From Ornithinimicrobium avium (GTDB lineage: Bacteria > Actinomycetota > Actinomycetes > Actinomycetales > Dermatophilaceae), in NCBI RefSeq assembly GCF_003351765.1, contig NZ_CP031229.1, positions 1 to 64,000 on the forward strand: DNA of 64,000 nucleotides, in the 5' to 3' direction. A program made the translations under genes and the position numbers. This document shows, in pieces, positions 1 through 8,871 of the stretch (within the stretch, counting starts at the first letter, position 1; each line of letters begins with the position of its first letter). The notes under the pieces were generated by a model, which saw only the letters and a program-made list of their open reading frames with translations, was not told where the DNA came from and made no database searches.

Positions 1-378
1 GAGTGCGTCACGGAGCGGTGCCTGACCGACGGCGTGCCCGAGCGCGACGGCAGCCGGCGGATGTCCGAGCTGGAGGACGCCCTCGGCTTCCGGGTGCCGC
101 GCGACGCGGCGGTGGGGGACCTGTCCATGCTCAGCCGCGTGCTGCTCCTCGTGCTCCTCGCCCAGCTGCGGCCCGCCGCCCTCACCGTCCTCGACGACCT
201 CGACCACGACCTCTCCCCGGCCGACCAGGTGCTCGCCCTCGAGCACCTGGGGCGGCTGGCCCGCGCGGCCGGCGCGGTCGTCGTCACCTCGACCGTCGCC
301 GCACCGGACCCGCTGCCCCCGGGCACCACGCTGCTCCGCCTGCCCTCGACCCGTCCGACCCCGGGAGACCTGCTGTGA
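1..378 (+). CDS. C-terminal part of an ABC-type ATP-binding protein (partial)
   Basis: The reading frame enters from the window edge and ends at TGA 376-378; about 125 residues are visible. The segment LTVLDDLDHDLSPADQ looks like a Walker B strand followed by a D-loop. It is followed by an ordinary switch-like strand (GAVVVTSTVA). These suggest the C-terminal half of an ABC ATPase, although the glutamate after Walker B is replaced by aspartate. Its stop overlaps the GTG of the YhgE/Pip gene (GTGA at 375-378), so the two are translationally coupled. It may be the ATPase paired with that membrane protein. The N-terminal domain and Walker A are outside the window, so the family call is an inference. 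Confidence 0.5.
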   Translation, partial: ECVTERCLTDGVPERDGSRRMSELEDALGFRVPRDAAVGDLSMLSRVLLLVLLAQLRPAALTVLDDLDHDLSPADQVLALEHLGRLARAAGAVVVTSTVAAPDPLPPGTTLLRLPSTRPTPGDLL

Positions 379-2621
379 TCTTCTCGCCCGCCCGGCTTGG
401 CCGCTACGAGCTGCGCCGCTTCCGGGGCCCGCTGCCCAAGCTGGCGCTGATCTTCGTGCTGCTCGTGCCGCTCCTCTACAGCGCCATCTACCTCTCGGCC
501 AACTGGGACCCCTACGGCCGTCTCGACCGGCTGCCGGTCGCGATCGTCGACCTCGACCGCCCGGCGACCGTCGACGGACCCGACGGAGAGGAGCGCACCG
601 TGCACGCCGGGCCGGACCTCGTGGACAGGCTCATGGAGGATCAGGCCTTCGACTGGCGGGCGACCGACGCCGAGGAGGCGGACGAGGGCCTCGCCGACGG
701 CCGCTACTTCATGACGATGACGATCCCGGCCAGCTTCTCCGGTGACCTGGTCAGCGGGGCGACCCTCGACCCGGAGCGCGCCGAGATCTACCTGCGCCGG
801 GACGACGCCAACGGCTTCGTCGTGGGGTCGATCACGAGCAAGGCACAGGACTCCGTCGCCCTCGCCGTCGACCAGGCGGCGGTCGACGCCTACTTCTCCG
901 CGGTCTTCGCCAACCTGGACACGATCCGGTCCGGGATGGCGGACGCACGGGACGGCGCGAGCCGGCTCGCCGACGGCGCCTCAGCGGCGCACGACGGGGC
1001 CGGCCAGCTCGCCGGGGGCGCGGACGACGCCAGGACGGGGGCGGACGCCCTCGCCGACGGGGCCGAGGAGGCCAGCGCGGGAGCCTCCGAGCTCGCCTCC
1101 GGCGCCGGTCAGGTGTCGGACGGCGCCGTGACCGCAAGGGACGGGGCCCAGCAGCTCGACGCCGGCCTCGGCCAGCTCCTCGCGGGATCGTCCTCGCTCG
1201 CCGAGGGCGCGGACCAGGTCGCTGCCGGGACGTCCCAGCTGAGCGGCAAGGTGGTCCCCGTCCTCGACGTCGTCCTGGAGGAGCTCCCGGCCGTCCAGGA
1301 CAGCGCGCGCACCATCACCAGCGACGTCGCGGCGCTGACCGAGGCCGTCTCCGGCGCCAGCGGCTCGGTCAGCACCGACCTCGCCAGCCTGGCCACCGAC
1401 CTCGACCAGATCCAGCAGGACCACCCCGAGCTGGCGGACGACCCCACGTGGCAGCGGCTGGTCGGCACCGTCGGCACGGCCTCGGGCCGTGCCGAGGACG
1501 TGGCCGGCACGGCGGCGACCGTGGCCGGGACGGCCGTGGACATCGACGCCGCGGTGCAGAGCACCGGCGACCTGACCACCCGCGTCCAGCAGGCACGCGA
1601 CGACCTCACGGCCCTCGACGAGGGCGCCCACCAGGTCGCGACCGGCGCCCACTCCCTGCACGACGGCGTCGCCGACGCCCGGAAAGGGAGCGCCACCCTG
1701 TACGCGGGGCTCGGCACGCTCGCGGACGGTGCCTCGCAGGTCGCGGACGGGGCCACCGCCCTCGACACGGGCGTGAGCCGGCTCGCCGACGGCGCGCACC
1801 AGCTCGACGACGGGCTGGGCGAGCTCGCCACGGGCGCCCACGACCTCGACGACGGGCTGGCGCGGGTCGACGACGGCGCCGCCGAGCTGGCCGACGGCCT
1901 GGCGGACGGCGTCGAGCGGCTCCCGGTCCTCACCCAGGACGAGCAGGACCGGGCGGCGCAGGTGCTCTCCTCGCCGGCGGACGTGCGCATGACCGTGGAC
2001 CACCCGGCCACCTACTACGGCCGCGGCCTGGCCCCGATGTTCTTCGCGATCGCCCTGTGGGTCTTCGGCATCAGCGTCTTCCTCGTCGTCCGGCCCGTCG
2101 CGGGCCGGCTGCTCGCCGGGCGGGCCCACCCGCTGCGGCTCTCCCTCACCGCCTGGTACCCCGTCGCCGCCATCGCGGTGGCCGGCGGTCTCATCATGGT
2201 CGGGGTCGTCTGGGCCACGCTCGGCCTGGCCCCGGTGCGGCCCCTCTCGCTGCTGGCGCTCACCGTGTTCGGGGCCCTGTGCTTCTCCTCGATCGCCCAC
2301 CTGCTCCGCACCGCGCTCGGCACGGTGGCCTCGGCCATCACGCTGGTCTGGCTGGTGCTGCAGCTGCCGACGTCGGGCGGCACCTACCCCGCCGAGCTCC
2401 TGCCGCCCTTCCTCGGCGCGATCGCGCCGGCGATGCCGATGACCTACCTCATCGACGCCTTCCGGGTCGTCATCTCCGGCGGGGAGACCGCGCGCCTGGT
2501 CACCGACGTCGTCGTGCTCGTCGTCATCACGGTGACCGCCGTCGCGCTGTGCGGGTTCGTGGTCCTGCGCCGGCAACGCTTCGCGATGAAGGACCTCCAC
2601 CCGCCGCTCGTGGCGCCGTGA
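375..2621 (+). CDS. YhgE/Pip domain membrane protein (ABC-2 type fold)
   Basis: 748 residues from GTG 375, which overlaps the preceding stop. One membrane segment lies near residues 22-43, then a long extracytoplasmic region, then a block of about five or six membrane segments in the last 200 residues. The middle carries two tracts of a helical low-complexity repeat built on LADGA / DGAxxL units (about 940-1230 and 1615-1920). This is the hallmark of YhgE/Pip proteins, whose known relatives include a phage infection protein and ESX-linked export components. The C-terminal domain resembles ABC-2 permeases. Coupling to an ATPase-like gene fits an exporter, but the substrate is unknown. Confidence is high for the family and low for the role. 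Confidence 0.85.
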   Translation: MIFSPARLGRYELRRFRGPLPKLALIFVLLVPLLYSAIYLSANWDPYGRLDRLPVAIVDLDRPATVDGPDGEERTVHAGPDLVDRLMEDQAFDWRATDAEEADEGLADGRYFMTMTIPASFSGDLVSGATLDPERAEIYLRRDDANGFVVGSITSKAQDSVALAVDQAAVDAYFSAVFANLDTIRSGMADARDGASRLADGASAAHDGAGQLAGGADDARTGADALADGAEEASAGASELASGAGQVSDGAVTARDGAQQLDAGLGQLLAGSSSLAEGADQVAAGTSQLSGKVVPVLDVVLEELPAVQDSARTITSDVAALTEAVSGASGSVSTDLASLATDLDQIQQDHPELADDPTWQRLVGTVGTASGRAEDVAGTAATVAGTAVDIDAAVQSTGDLTTRVQQARDDLTALDEGAHQVATGAHSLHDGVADARKGSATLYAGLGTLADGASQVADGATALDTGVSRLADGAHQLDDGLGELATGAHDLDDGLARVDDGAAELADGLADGVERLPVLTQDEQDRAAQVLSSPADVRMTVDHPATYYGRGLAPMFFAIALWVFGISVFLVVRPVAGRLLAGRAHPLRLSLTAWYPVAAIAVAGGLIMVGVVWATLGLAPVRPLSLLALTVFGALCFSSIAHLLRTALGTVASAITLVWLVLQLPTSGGTYPAELLPPFLGAIAPAMPMTYLIDAFRVVISGGETARLVTDVVVLVVITVTAVALCGFVVLRRQRFAMKDLHPPLVAP

Positions 2622-2676
2622 GCGGGCGCGGAGGCCTGCCGCGTCGCGGCGTGGCAGGCGGCGGAGCGCCGCGTCC

Positions 2677-2682
2677 TACACT
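2677..2682 (+). promoter_or_regulatory. -10 box of rimO, leaderless arrangement
   Basis: TACACT lies seven bases before the rimO ATG at 2690 and there is no Shine-Dalgarno sequence in between. This spacing puts the transcription start at or next to the start codon, which suggests a leaderless mRNA. No transcription start data support it. Confidence 0.45.
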
Positions 2683-2689
2683 CGGACCC

Positions 2690-4150
2690 ATGCCCACCCG
2701 CTCCGTCGCCGTCGTCACCCTCGGCTGCACCCGCAACGAGGTCGACTCCGAGGAGCTGGCCGGCCGGCTCGCCGCCGGCGGCTGGACGCTCGTCGACGAC
2801 GCCGCCGAGGCCGACGTCGCGGTCGTCAACACCTGCGGCTTCGTCGAGCAGGCCAAGAAGGACTCGATCGACGCGCTGCTGGAGGCCAACGACCTCAAGC
2901 GCACGGGCCGCACCCAGAAGGTTGTCGCCGTCGGCTGCATGGCCGAGCGCTACGGCGCCCAGCTCGCCGAGGAGCTCCCGGAGGCCGACGCGGTCCTGGG
3001 CTTCGACTCCTACACCGACATGTCCGCCCAGCTGCAGCGGATCCTGGAGGGCGAGCGGCCCGTCTCCCACGTCCCCAGGGACCGACGCACGCTGCTCCCG
3101 CTCGCCCCGAACGCACGGCATGCCGCCAGCGCGTCCGTCGCCCTCCCCGGCCACCAGCAGGAGGCCGCGCCGACCGTCCCGCTGGAGCAGGTCGCGCCGG
3201 CCTCCGGCCCGCGCGTGGTGCGCGCGCGCCTGGACGGGCGGCCCTGGGCGCCGCTGAAGATCGCCTCCGGGTGCGACCGGCGCTGCTCCTTCTGCGCGAT
3301 CCCGATGTTCCGCGGCAGCTTCGTCTCCCGCGCGCCCGAGGAGATCCTCGCCGAGGCGCGCTGGCTGGCCGAGAGGGGCGTCAAGGAGGTCTTCCTCGTC
3401 AGCGAGAACACCACCTCCTACGGCAAGGACCTCGGCGACCTGCGGCTCGTCGACGCGCTGCTGCCGGCGCTGACGCAGGTCGAGGGGATCGAGCGGGTGC
3501 GGGTCTCCTACCTGCAGCCCGCGGAGGTCCGGCCCGACCTGCTCGACGCGATGGCGCGCACGCCGGGGGTGGCGCCCTACTTCGACATCTCCTTCCAGCA
3601 CGCCAGCTCCCCGCTGCTGCGCCGGATGCGCCGGTTCGGCAGTCGTGAGTCCTTCTTGGCGCTGCTGGACCAGGTCCGCGAGCGGCTGCCGGAGGCGGGC
3701 GTGCGCACCAACGTCATCGTCGGCTTCCCCGGGGAGTCCGAGGACGACCTGGCCGAGCTGACGGACTTCCTGCAGGAGGCGCGCCTGGACGTGGTGGGCG
3801 TCTTCGGCTACTCCGACGAGGACGGCACCGAGGCCGAGGGGCTCGACGGCAAGCTGGACCCGGACACGATCCAGGAGCGGGTGGAGGACGTCTCCGCGCT
3901 CGTGGAGGAGCTGACCTCCCAGCGGGCGGAGGACCGGATCGGCACCGACGTCGAGGTGCTCCTCGAGGGCGAGGAGGACGGCCGCCTCGTCGGACGGGCG
4001 GGCCAGCAGGGCCCGGACGTCGACGGGGTCACCTACCTCGAGCTCCGGGACCCGGGTATGCCGTCTCCTGCCGTGGGTGACCTCGTCACCGCCCGGGTGG
4101 TGGGCACCGAGGGCGTCGACCTGCTCGCCGTGACCGGGCGCGCGTCGTGA
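2690..4150 (+). CDS. rimO: Ribosomal protein S12 methylthiotransferase RimO
   Basis: 486 residues. RimO adds a methylthio group to an aspartate of ribosomal protein S12 using two 4Fe-4S clusters. The N-terminal UPF0004 cysteines are C13 (LGCTRN), C49 (NTCGF) and C83 (VGCMAER). The radical SAM motif CDRRCSFC is at 195-202, and a TRAM-like domain closes the protein. An insertion of about 45 residues (130-180) separates the two cluster domains, longer than in the E. coli enzyme. The GTRN-type first motif and the SGCDRRCSFCAIP site separate it from MiaB, which is encoded at 33765. It is first in a rimO-pgsA-cinA-clgR run; its TGA overlaps the pgsA GTG. Confidence 0.95.
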   Translation: MPTRSVAVVTLGCTRNEVDSEELAGRLAAGGWTLVDDAAEADVAVVNTCGFVEQAKKDSIDALLEANDLKRTGRTQKVVAVGCMAERYGAQLAEELPEADAVLGFDSYTDMSAQLQRILEGERPVSHVPRDRRTLLPLAPNARHAASASVALPGHQQEAAPTVPLEQVAPASGPRVVRARLDGRPWAPLKIASGCDRRCSFCAIPMFRGSFVSRAPEEILAEARWLAERGVKEVFLVSENTTSYGKDLGDLRLVDALLPALTQVEGIERVRVSYLQPAEVRPDLLDAMARTPGVAPYFDISFQHASSPLLRRMRRFGSRESFLALLDQVRERLPEAGVRTNVIVGFPGESEDDLAELTDFLQEARLDVVGVFGYSDEDGTEAEGLDGKLDPDTIQERVEDVSALVEELTSQRAEDRIGTDVEVLLEGEEDGRLVGRAGQQGPDVDGVTYLELRDPGMPSPAVGDLVTARVVGTEGVDLLAVTGRAS

Positions 4151-4764
4151 TCGGTCCGCACGACCCCGACGGCCCCGACGTCGTCGGTCCGGCCACGCAC
4201 GCGCAGCCGTCGGCCTGGAACCTGCCCAACGCCCTGACCGTCCTGCGCATCCTGCTGGTCCCCGTCTTCGTCTGGCTGCTCATGCGGGACGGTGGCGCCG
4301 ACGGCGCGGCCGGCGACCGGTGGTGGGCCACGGTCGTCTTCGTCGTCGCGACCGTCACCGACTGGGTGGACGGCGACCTGGCCAGGCGCCGGGGACTGGT
4401 GACCGCGTTCGGCAAGCTGATGGACCCGATCGCCGACAAGGCGCTCATGGGCTCGGCGCTGATCTGCCTGTCCCTGCTGGGCGAGCTGCCGTGGTGGGTG
4501 ACGGTCGTGATCCTCGTGCGGGAGGTCGGGATCACCCTGATGCGCTTCGTCGTCATCCGGCGCGGGGTCATCCCGGCCAGCCGCGGCGGCAAGCTCAAGA
4601 CCGTGCTCCAGGCGGTCGGGCTGATCCTCATGCTCGCACCGCTGGGCACGCTGCTGAACGCCGTGGGTCTGTGGGTGATGTACGCCGCGGTCTTCGTCAC
4701 GGTGGTGACCGGGGTCGACTACCTGCGTCAGGCCTTCGGGCCGCGGCCGGCCGCGCCGTCGTGA
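4147..4764 (+). CDS. pgsA: CDP-diacylglycerol--glycerol-3-phosphate 3-phosphatidyltransferase
   Basis: 205 residues from GTG 4147 (GTGA overlap with rimO). The CDP-alcohol phosphotransferase signature is complete: D72, D75-G76, A79-R80, G89, D93 and D97 in DWVDGDLAR...GKLMDPIADK. Four or five membrane helices surround it. It makes phosphatidylglycerophosphate from CDP-DAG and glycerol-3-phosphate in the cytoplasmic membrane. A hydrophilic N-terminal extension of about 22 residues precedes the first conserved segment (WNLPNALTVLRI). Its stop overlaps the cinA start. It could use another polyol phosphate, but this position between rimO and cinA is the usual pgsA place in actinobacteria. Confidence 0.92.
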   Translation: MIGPHDPDGPDVVGPATHAQPSAWNLPNALTVLRILLVPVFVWLLMRDGGADGAAGDRWWATVVFVVATVTDWVDGDLARRRGLVTAFGKLMDPIADKALMGSALICLSLLGELPWWVTVVILVREVGITLMRFVVIRRGVIPASRGGKLKTVLQAVGLILMLAPLGTLLNAVGLWVMYAAVFVTVVTGVDYLRQAFGPRPAAPS

Positions 4765-5300
4765 CCACGACCGCCGCCCGGGTCCTGGGGCTGCTCGGCG
4801 CGACGCGGGACACCCTCGCCGTTGCGGAGTCCCTCACCGGGGGCCTGGTCGCCGCTGCCCTCACCGACGTCGCCGGGTCCAGCGAGGTGCTGCTCGGCGG
4901 CGTGGTCGCCTACTCGCCGCAGGTGAAGATCTCGGTGCTGGGAGTGCCCGCCGCCGTGGTGGCCGAGCGCGGGGTCGTGTCGCGCGAGTGCGCCCTGGCG
5001 ATGGCCGACGGGGCGCGCCGGCAGCTCGGGGCGGACTGGGCGGTGGCCACCACGGGGGTGGCCGGCCCCGGCCCCAGCGACGGCCATCCTGCCGGGACCG
5101 TGCACCTCGCGGTGGTCGGGGAATCGCGACGGGCCCACCGGGTGTTGAACCTCCACGGAGACCGGCAGGCGGTCCGCACCGCCACGGTGACGGCGGTGCT
5201 GGCCCTGCTCGAGGAGACAGTCCTCGACGCACGGTCAGGGCCGGGAGGTACGGTAGACATCTCGTCGCACGACGGGGACGGCCGAGCAGAGGAGGGTTGA
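4761..5300 (+). CDS. cinA: CinA C-terminal domain protein (nicotinamide-nucleotide amidohydrolase type)
   Basis: 179 residues from GTG 4761, coupled to pgsA by GTGA. It is the stand-alone CinA C-terminal (PncC-like) domain, without the N-terminal MoaB-like domain. Family motifs include AESLTGG (about 22-28), the GGVVAYSPQVK stretch, and TTGVAGPGPSDGHPAGTVHLA. Known members deamidate nicotinamide mononucleotide. The last 25 residues are low in conservation. It lies in the rimO-pgsA-cinA-clgR operon, two bases before the clgR ATG. Confidence 0.9.
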   Translation: MTTTAARVLGLLGATRDTLAVAESLTGGLVAAALTDVAGSSEVLLGGVVAYSPQVKISVLGVPAAVVAERGVVSRECALAMADGARRQLGADWAVATTGVAGPGPSDGHPAGTVHLAVVGESRRAHRVLNLHGDRQAVRTATVTAVLALLEETVLDARSGPGGTVDISSHDGDGRAEEG

Positions 5301-5302
5301 CC

Positions 5303-5638
5303 ATGGTGCTGCTACGACGCGAGCTGGGCGACGTCCTGCGCGAGAGGCGGCAGGACCAGGGCCGCACGCTGCGCGAGGTCAGCTCGCAGGCCGCCTGCTC
5401 CCTGGGCTATCTCTCCGAGGTCGAGCGCGGCGAGAAGGAAGCCTCCTCCGAGCTGCTCGCCTCGATCTGCAAGGCGCTGGACGTGCCGCTCTCGGAGATG
5501 CTCTCCGACGTCGCTGACCGGGTCAACCTGGCCGAGGCCGCGGAGCAGCAGATGACCGCCGTCCTCACCGAGGGCCTGGCCCAGCCGCTGCGCCGCCCCC
5601 AGGTGCCGGACCGCCGGACGGTCGTCTCCGCCGCCTGA
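5303..5638 (+). CDS. clgR: ClgR-type XRE family transcriptional regulator
   Basis: 111 residues from ATG 5303, with GGAGGG at 5291-5296 as ribosome site. The helix-turn-helix is at about residues 11-66, with the ClgR/ClpR core LREVSSQAACSLGYLSEVER. In Corynebacterium, Streptomyces and Mycobacterium, ClgR/ClpR activates clp protease and stress genes and has been linked to RecA-independent damage promoters. The C-terminal tail lacks the degron-like end seen in some orthologues; here it ends VVSAA, and terminal alanines could still serve as a proteolysis signal. In many actinobacteria recA follows closely, but here recA is 22 kb away. Confidence 0.9.
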   Translation: MVLLRRELGDVLRERRQDQGRTLREVSSQAACSLGYLSEVERGEKEASSELLASICKALDVPLSEMLSDVADRVNLAEAAEQQMTAVLTEGLAQPLRRPQVPDRRTVVSAA

Positions 5639-5639
5639 T

Positions 5640-5888
5640 CCGTCGGACAGCGACGGCTGCGGGGCGCGGCCGTCGCGGTAGGCGTCCGTGAAGACCGCCC
5701 GTGACACGGGCGGGGTGGGCCGGTAGCCCTCGCCCAGCAGACAGTCGTACGCCGCCAGGGACTCGTCGTACAGCTGCGTCCCGACCAGCACCCACGTCGA
5801 TCTTCACCCCACCGTCCTCCTGCACGGACGCGGCGAACCCCGAATCGGTCATGCAGGTAGCCATGCGCCTCATGTACTCGGCGAAACG
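5640..5888 (-). pseudogene. Remnant of a small secreted/cell-envelope protein gene
   Basis: On the minus strand one frame reads RFAEYMRRMATCMTDSGF and continues to VKIDVG (about 5888-5790). A second frame then continues with VGTQLYDESLAAYDCLLGEG, YRPTPPV and FTDAYRDGR (about 5790-5650). The paired cysteine-containing pieces resemble repeated segments found in actinobacterial lipoproteins of unknown function. The start, any signal peptide and the normal end are missing, and the frame runs antisense into clgR. It is therefore a frameshifted, doubly truncated remnant. The family cannot be named. Confidence 0.5.
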
Positions 5889-6395
5889 TCATCCTGAGCA
5901 GTAGGCGAAGGTCCCTCCATCGGAGAGCGCACCGATGTGACCTGAGTAGTCGCTGGCAGTGGCCCTCCAATAGCCCCACTTTGCTCTCCCGCGCCGGATG
6001 GCCGCGCTCGTCGAGTCTGACCTGCCCGTGCAGGGGTCCGTCGGTGGAGGCGGTCCCACGGCAGGTCCGGCTTCTTCCGATGCACGGCGGCGAGGCCGGT
6101 CTTGACGTCCTCGGGGTCCACCAGCTCGGGCAGGGGGAGCAGCATCGGCCAGTCCCACTCGTCCTTGCGGCGGTCGGCGAAGGCAGCCGGGTCGACGCTG
6201 GTCCGCAGCCCCTCCAGCGGCCCGACGACGAAGTCGTCACCCGTCCGCGCCTTGAGCGCCGCCGTAGTCCGCCGAGGTTGGGGTCACCGTGGCCGTCGAC
6301 GGCCAGGTAGCGCGTCGGCGCACGTCCACCTCGACGAAGTCGCGGGTACCGGGTCGGTAGAGGTGCGACAGGTCCTTCCTCAGGTCGATCCTCAT
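5889..6395 (-). pseudogene. Decayed GyrI-like effector-binding domain protein
   Basis: The minus strand starts with ATG 6395, which overlaps the nei stop (ATGA), and reads MRIDLRKDLSHLYRPGTRDF. Conserved blocks then appear in changing frames: YLAVDGHGDPN, SADYGGA, ALKARTGDDFVVGPLEGL with DEWDWPMLLPLPELVDPEDV, GQVRLDERGHPA, and finally GYWRATASDYSGHIGALSDG ending at TGA 5889-5891. Intact relatives carry DGxGDPN, a WDW motif and a GyrI-like fold. Here at least three frame changes and a small deletion break the gene. The coupling to nei shows it was once translated in that operon. Confidence 0.7.
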
Positions 6396-7258
6396 CGTCG
6401 TCCTTGCCCCGGCCCCTCGGGCCGGTGCCCCAGCGGCTGCTGCGGAGCTCCGTCGTCGTGCGGCGCCAGACCGTCCTGGCACACCGGACAGTAGGCGAGC
6501 ATCCGCTCCTGCGGGGCCGCCCCCACGACACCGGTGCGCACCGGCGTCCCGCACCGTCGGCACGGCAGCGCCCGCCGCCCGAACACCCACGTCTCCTCTC
6601 CCCGTCCGGCGCCCCCGGTGGTCAGCGGTCGCCCGTCGCGGCAGCCGCGCACCATCATCCGGCGCGTCCGGGTGAGCAGCGCCTCGAGCCGGTCGGGCCC
6701 CAGCCGGCCCGCGGGCGTCCACGGGTGGATGCCCTCGAGGAAGAGCGGCTCGCTGGCCCAGATCGTGCCGATGCCGGCGACGGTGCGCTGGTCGAGGAGA
6801 GCCTCGACCAGCGGCCGCGCCGGGTCGGCGAGCAGGTTGCCCACGGCCACCTCCAGGTCGAAGGCCGGGTCGAGCAGGTCGGGACCGAGGTGGCCGACGA
6901 CGCGGTGCTCCTCGTCGGTGCGGACCAGGTCGAGCATGCCGAGCTGGTCGCCGACCGCGACCACCCCGGCCGTCCAGAGCAGGGCGCGGGTGGTGTGCCG
7001 GTGCGCGGCGGCATACCTCGCGGCGGCCGGGGCGACCCGCCACCTGCCGTCCATCCGCAGGTGCGAGTGCAGCGTGAGACCGCCCTCGAGACGGTGCAGC
7101 AGGTGCTTGCCCCGCGGCACGACCTCGAGCGTGCGCCGGCCGGACAGGTCGGCGGTCGCGAGGGTGGGCACCCTCAGGTCGCTGCCCTCCAGGACCGCGC
7201 CGGCGAGCCCGTCGTGCAGGCGCCGTGCCGTCCGCCAGACGGCGTCACCCTCGGGCAC
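6392..7258 (-). CDS. nei: Endonuclease VIII-like DNA glycosylase (Fpg/Nei family)
   Basis: 288 residues from GTG 7258. The start MPEGD supplies the catalytic proline 2 and glutamate 3 that form once the initiator Met is removed. The conserved beta-strand lysine is in PRGKHLL, and the helix-2-turn-helix is around LLDQRTVAGIGTIWASE. The C-terminal zinc finger has cysteines in CRRC and CPVC. It excises oxidised bases and cuts at abasic sites. A 20-residue polar tail follows the finger. It is three bases after the AhpD-like gene and overlaps the next, decayed, gene. Whether it is Nei1 or Nei2 type cannot be decided by eye. Confidence 0.88.
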   Translation of the reverse strand: MPEGDAVWRTARRLHDGLAGAVLEGSDLRVPTLATADLSGRRTLEVVPRGKHLLHRLEGGLTLHSHLRMDGRWRVAPAAARYAAAHRHTTRALLWTAGVVAVGDQLGMLDLVRTDEEHRVVGHLGPDLLDPAFDLEVAVGNLLADPARPLVEALLDQRTVAGIGTIWASEPLFLEGIHPWTPAGRLGPDRLEALLTRTRRMMVRGCRDGRPLTTGGAGRGEETWVFGRRALPCRRCGTPVRTGVVGAAPQERMLAYCPVCQDGLAPHDDGAPQQPLGHRPEGPGQGRR

Positions 7259-7261
7259 GCG

Positions 7262-7867
7262 TCAGGCCTGGGAGGTCAGGTCCACCTGGGTGACGCGATC
7301 CTGGGAGTGGTACTCCGCGTTGGGCACCATCGCCATCGCGGTCGAGATGCGGTTGGTCATGTTGAACATGCCGACGACCTGCACCGCCTCGAGGATCTCG
7401 TGGTCGTCCAGGCCCGCATCGCGCAGCGGCGCCAGGTCCTCGGGGGTCACCTCGGCGGGGTGGCTGGTGAGCTTCTCGGCGTAGGCCGCCAGCGCCGCCT
7501 CGCGCTCCGGCAGGTCGGCCTGGCGCCAGTTGACGCCGACCAGGTCGGAGGTGACCGGGTCGCCGCTGTAGTGCCGCAGCGCGGCGCCGTGCGAGACGGC
7601 GCAGTAGGTGCAGCGGTTGATGCCGCTGACCACGACCGCGATGAGCTCGCGCTCGGCGTTGCTGAGGTGGCCCTCCTTGTTGACCAGGAGGTTGAAGTAG
7701 TTCCACCACGCCTGGAACTGCTCGCCGTTGTAGGCCTGGGCCACGAAGACGTTGGGCACGAAGCCGAAGGCCTCGCGGGACTTCTCCCACAGCCGCCGCA
7801 CCCCCTCGGGGACCTCGTCGGCGGTGGGCAGGGGCAGGGCGGAGATGGTGCGGTCGGCGTCGCTCAT
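7262..7867 (-). CDS. Carboxymuconolactone decarboxylase / AhpD-like peroxidase-related protein
   Basis: 201 residues from ATG 7867, which overlaps the EamA stop. The AhpD active-site pattern CxxCxxxH is seen at C86, C89 and H93 (CTYCAVSHG). It is all-helical and of the length of the uncharacterised peroxidase-related enzyme group. Members use the cysteine pair for peroxide or alkylhydroperoxide reduction. It sits between an exporter and the Nei-like glycosylase in one coupled minus-strand transcript, which could fit an oxidative-damage theme. That last point is inference. Confidence 0.85.
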   Translation of the reverse strand: MSDADRTISALPLPTADEVPEGVRRLWEKSREAFGFVPNVFVAQAYNGEQFQAWWNYFNLLVNKEGHLSNAERELIAVVVSGINRCTYCAVSHGAALRHYSGDPVTSDLVGVNWRQADLPEREAALAAYAEKLTSHPAEVTPEDLAPLRDAGLDDHEILEAVQVVGMFNMTNRISTAMAMVPNAEYHSQDRVTQVDLTSQA

Positions 7868-8820
7868 GAGGACACGGTATGCCGTGCCGCTCCTCCCCGG
7901 GACCGCCCGCCTCCGCGGGTGGGCAGGGAGACGAGGACCAGGCCCGCCACGACCACGGCCAGGCCCAGGACCGAGGTGGCCGAGAGGTGCTCGCGCAGCA
8001 GGAGGACGCCGAGGAGGGCGGCGGTCACCGGCTCGGCGAGGGACAGCGTCGCGACCGTGCGCGCCGACAGCCGCGCCAGTGCGTGCTGGAAAAGGACGTA
8101 GGCCAGCGCGGTGGCGACCACGCCGAGCCAGAGCACCGCCGCCAGCCCGCGGGCGGTGGTCACCCACGCGACGTCGACGAGGAAGAGGGTCGGGGCGAGC
8201 ATCAGCGCACCGACGCCGAAGAAGCCGGCCATGACCGCCACGCCGGGGACGCCGCGCACGAGCAGCGAGCGCGCGGTGATCGTGTAGCCGGCGTAGGAGA
8301 CGCCGGCCACGGCTGCGGCCGTCACGCCCAGGGCGTCCGCCCGACCGGCCGGCCCGGTGGCCCCGACCACGAGCATGGCGACGCCTGCGACGGCCACCGC
8401 GGTGGCGAACACCCAGCGGCGGTCGGGCCGTTCCCCGAGCACGATCGCGAGCAGGCCGGTGGCGACCGGGGCAAGGCCCAGGGCCACCACCGTGCCCACC
8501 GCGACGCCGGCACGGGAGACGCCGACGAAGAAGCCGGCCTGGTAGGTCGCCACGCAGAGCCCGCCGAGGAGCAGGACGGCCCACCCCGGCAGCGAGGGGC
8601 CGCCCGGAGGGAGGACGGGCACGGTGCCGGTCCGTGCCCGGGCGCTGACGGCGAGCAGGAGCAGGACGAGGGCGCCCAGAGAGACCCGCAGCGCCCCGAC
8701 CGACAGGGGATCAGCGGCGTCGGGCCCGAGGGCCTGGGCCGTGCCCGTGGTGCCCCAGAGGCCGGCGGCGGCGACGGCGGCCAGGACAGCTGTGGTCGTC
8801 CGTCCGTGGGGCACCGGCAC
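7864..8820 (-). CDS. EamA/DMT family transporter
   Basis: 318 residues from GTG 8820, with a second possible GTG six bases later. Ten predicted membrane helices form two EamA halves, with the typical WGTTGTAQ near the N-terminus and ALAYVLFQHALARLSA plus SLAEPVTAALLG in the second half. DMT family members export amino acids, metabolites or drugs; the substrate is not predictable here. The stop overlaps the AhpD-like start (ATGA). The C-terminal tail is arginine- and glycine-rich. Confidence 0.88.
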   Translation of the reverse strand: MPVPHGRTTTAVLAAVAAAGLWGTTGTAQALGPDAADPLSVGALRVSLGALVLLLLAVSARARTGTVPVLPPGGPSLPGWAVLLLGGLCVATYQAGFFVGVSRAGVAVGTVVALGLAPVATGLLAIVLGERPDRRWVFATAVAVAGVAMLVVGATGPAGRADALGVTAAAVAGVSYAGYTITARSLLVRGVPGVAVMAGFFGVGALMLAPTLFLVDVAWVTTARGLAAVLWLGVVATALAYVLFQHALARLSARTVATLSLAEPVTAALLGVLLLREHLSATSVLGLAVVVAGLVLVSLPTRGGGRSRGGAARHTVSS

Positions 8821-8871
8821 ATTGTCCCCGAGCGAGGGCCTGGCGGACGCGCCGGCCCGCGGAGGACCTCG

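Noticed and set aside
940..1920. Repeats near the start as a CRISPR or DNA satellite
   Set aside because: They are degenerate at DNA level and conserved as DGA/LADGA protein units, typical of YhgE/Pip proteins.
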